Assembly (NCBI RefSeq): GCF_000466485.1
Contig: NZ_KE992799.1
Coordinates: 25,304 to 89,303 of the forward strand
Reading direction: 5' to 3'
From: [Clostridium] symbiosum ATCC 14940
GTDB taxonomy: Bacteria > Bacillota > Clostridia > Lachnospirales > Lachnospiraceae
Length of the DNA stretch: 64,000 nucleotides
Shown here: one piece after another, positions 62,588 through 64,000 of the stretch
Numbering within the stretch: the first letter of the stretch is position 1
How the letters are laid out: every line of letters starts with the position of its first letter
Position numbers and translations under genes: made by a program
The notes under the pieces: model-generated
What the model saw: the letters and a program-made list of their open reading frames with translations, nothing else
What the model was told of the DNA's origin: nothing
Databases searched by the model: none

Positions 62588-63585
62588 TGCAGTCTAAATT
62601 AAAAAAATATGCCAGGAGCAATGAATTTATTGTCCTGATTATCCTGGTTCTGGTTATGGGGCTGTTCTCGGTGCTGAACCCCTCCTTTTTAACGCTGCGC
62701 AATCTCTTTGATTTATTTCGTACGATGATTGTAACAGGTATTTTTGCCTGCGGCGTCATGATGATTATCATCAACGGAGGAATCGATATGTCCTTTATGG
62801 CGATTGCGATCTGTTCCGCTTACATGACGGTGCGCCTTGCTACGTCACTGGGATTCCAGGGGCCGATCCTGGTTCTGATGATAATCTCGGCCGTGATAGG
62901 GATGCTCTTCGGATTTCTCAATGCGTTTCTGGTTAATAAGTTTGAGATACCCATTTTTATTGTAACGCTCAGCGTGGCAACGAGTATCAGGGGGCTGATG
63001 CTGAATTTTGTAGGAAATGAATATGTGGCCAGCGCAGAAATGCCTGCCTGTACAATCGAATTTTCAAAGACATACTGGTTCAACATGGTAGACGCCACCG
63101 GAGCCAGCTACGGGCTTCATTTTTCTGTATTCATTATGCTGGGGATCATGATTTTGACGCACCTGATTCTGGGCCACACGATAATCGGACGCGGGGTATA
63201 TGCGCTGGGCGGAGACAGTGCCAGTGCGCAGAGAATAGGATATAACCTGACCAGGATCCGAATGTTCATTTACGGTTATGCCGGACTTTTAGCCGGGATT
63301 GCCGGTCTGATTTATGTCAGCAATAACCGTATGGCGGACCCGATGAGCTTTCAGGGGGAAGAGCTTACGGTTATCGCCGCGGTAGTAATGGGCGGAACCA
63401 GTATTTCGGGAGGCAAGGGAAGCGTACTGGGTGTTTTCCTGGGCCTGATGCTGACCAATGTAATCAACAATAATCTGGCGCTGATTAATGTACCTTCCTA
63501 TTGGCAGAAATTTACCTTTGGCCTGCTGATCATCTTTGCCGTGCTGGTACAGTCCGTGAAGGCAAAGAGAGAGGCACGCAGCTGA
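62587..63585 (+). CDS. Sugar ABC permease 1, RbsC-like
   Basis: 332 residues with 8-10 hydrophobic segments. RbsC-type marks are NPSFLTLRNLFDLFR, IINGGIDMSFMAIA, ALGGDSASAQRIGYN and VVMGGTSISGGKGSVLGVFLG. The ATG at 62587 overlaps the ATPase stop as TGATG. AGGAGGTG lies just upstream in the ATPase gene. Confidence 0.93.
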   Translation: MQSKLKKYARSNEFIVLIILVLVMGLFSVLNPSFLTLRNLFDLFRTMIVTGIFACGVMMIIINGGIDMSFMAIAICSAYMTVRLATSLGFQGPILVLMIISAVIGMLFGFLNAFLVNKFEIPIFIVTLSVATSIRGLMLNFVGNEYVASAEMPACTIEFSKTYWFNMVDATGASYGLHFSVFIMLGIMILTHLILGHTIIGRGVYALGGDSASAQRIGYNLTRIRMFIYGYAGLLAGIAGLIYVSNNRMADPMSFQGEELTVIAAVVMGGTSISGGKGSVLGVFLGLMLTNVINNNLALINVPSYWQKFTFGLLIIFAVLVQSVKAKREARS

Positions 63586-63682
63586 AGCATATTTGTTCGG
63601 GATGAACGGAATAAACGGGATGAACGGACGGCATTCCGGACGCGCTTCAGACCGGGCAGACAGTGATAAGGAGGGAAATTAC

Positions 63683-64000
63683 ATGGGTAAAATAAAACAA
63701 TTGCTGGGCATCAATCTGGCCGTATTTTTGATTTTTGCCTTACTTAAGCCGGAGCGCTTTCTTACGGCCTACAATTTTGAGTCAATGTGTTTCCAATTTC
63801 CGGAAGCGGGCCTTCTGACTCTTGGGATAGGAATCACTATGCTGACGGCGGGAGCCGATCTCTCGATTGTGGCCGTAGCCAACCTGACGGCTACGGTAAA
63901 CGGAATTATTCTGCTGCAGTATATGCCGGCCGGGCTTACGGGCAGCGGAGTTTGGAGCTGGCTTCTGCTTTGCCTGGCTTTTGCGGCAGTGATAGGGCTG
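63683..64000 (+). CDS. Sugar ABC permease 2, RbsC-like, cut by window edge
   Basis: The first 106 codons of a second permease (MGKIKQLLGINLAVFLIFALLKPERFLTAYNFESM, then LGIGITMLTAGADLSIVAVANLTATVNG). AAGGAGGG lies upstream of the ATG. Two separate permeases plus one double ATPase match the LsrACDB/RhaSTPQ layout. The 97 bases between the two permease genes hold nothing recognisable. The rest lies outside the window. Confidence 0.9.
   Translation, partial: MGKIKQLLGINLAVFLIFALLKPERFLTAYNFESMCFQFPEAGLLTLGIGITMLTAGADLSIVAVANLTATVNGIILLQYMPAGLTGSGVWSWLLLCLAFAAVIGL

Overview
The window is a chromosomal segment from a low-to-mid G+C Firmicute, most likely a Lachnospiraceae-type gut Clostridium (Clostridium cluster XIVa). 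This rests on the Firmicute order of the ribosomal-protein genes, strong AAGGAGG ribosome sites with several GTG/TTG starts, zinc-type S14 and L36, a T-box riboswitch and the many transporters. I saw no rRNA or tRNA gene, CRISPR array, intact transposase or intact prophage.

Region 1 (1-18.0 kb) is the S10-spc-alpha super-operon: a structured leader, rpsJ-rplC-rplD-rplW-rplB-rpsS-rplV-rpsC-rplP-rpmC-rpsQ-rplN-rplX-rplE-rpsN(Z)-rpsH-rplF-rplR-rpsE-rpmD-rplO-secY-adk-map-KOW protein-infA-rpmJ-rpsM-rpsK-rpsD-rpoA-rplQ, then a strong terminator. Several spacers in it are unusually long and packed with hairpins or repeats (rplW-rplB, rpsN-rpsH, rpsH-rplF, secY-adk, infA-rpmJ, rpsD-rpoA).

Region 2 (18.0-27.4 kb) is accessory: a DJ-1/PfpI protein divergent from a WYL regulator, two paralogous secreted choline-binding-type proteins, and a LysR regulator divergent from an M20 peptidase, two Gate-domain membrane proteins and a YfcC-family carrier.

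Region 3 (27.4-31.1 kb) returns to the conserved block with ecfA1-ecfA2-ecfT-truA. Region 4 (31.1-41.5 kb) is a second accessory stretch: a sodium:solute symporter, an NtrB/NtrC-like two-component pair, a 5-oxoproline operon (pxpA, NRAMP-like transporter, pxpB, pxpC, DUF1445 protein) and a proline-iminopeptidase-like hydrolase. Region 5 (41.6-42.6 kb) is rplM-rpsI. In Bacillus and many Clostridia rplQ-ecfA1-ecfA2-ecfT-truA-rplM-rpsI is one continuous run, so here that run appears split by two accessory blocks of about 9.5 and 10.5 kb.

Region 6 (42.6-64 kb) holds a DUF4160/DUF2442 pair, a branched-chain-amino-acid-type ABC operon, a PIN-PhoH protein, a CstA-family transporter behind a T-box whose specifier I read as leucine CUC, a MATE exporter, an S66 carboxypeptidase-like protein, leuA, an unknown lipoprotein, and a GntR/FCD regulator upstream of an LsrB/RhaS-type sugar ABC operon that runs off the right edge. 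Matching palindromes at the GntR promoter and the ABC promoter suggest one small regulon. A hairpin-forming dispersed repeat occurs five times across the window, always between genes.
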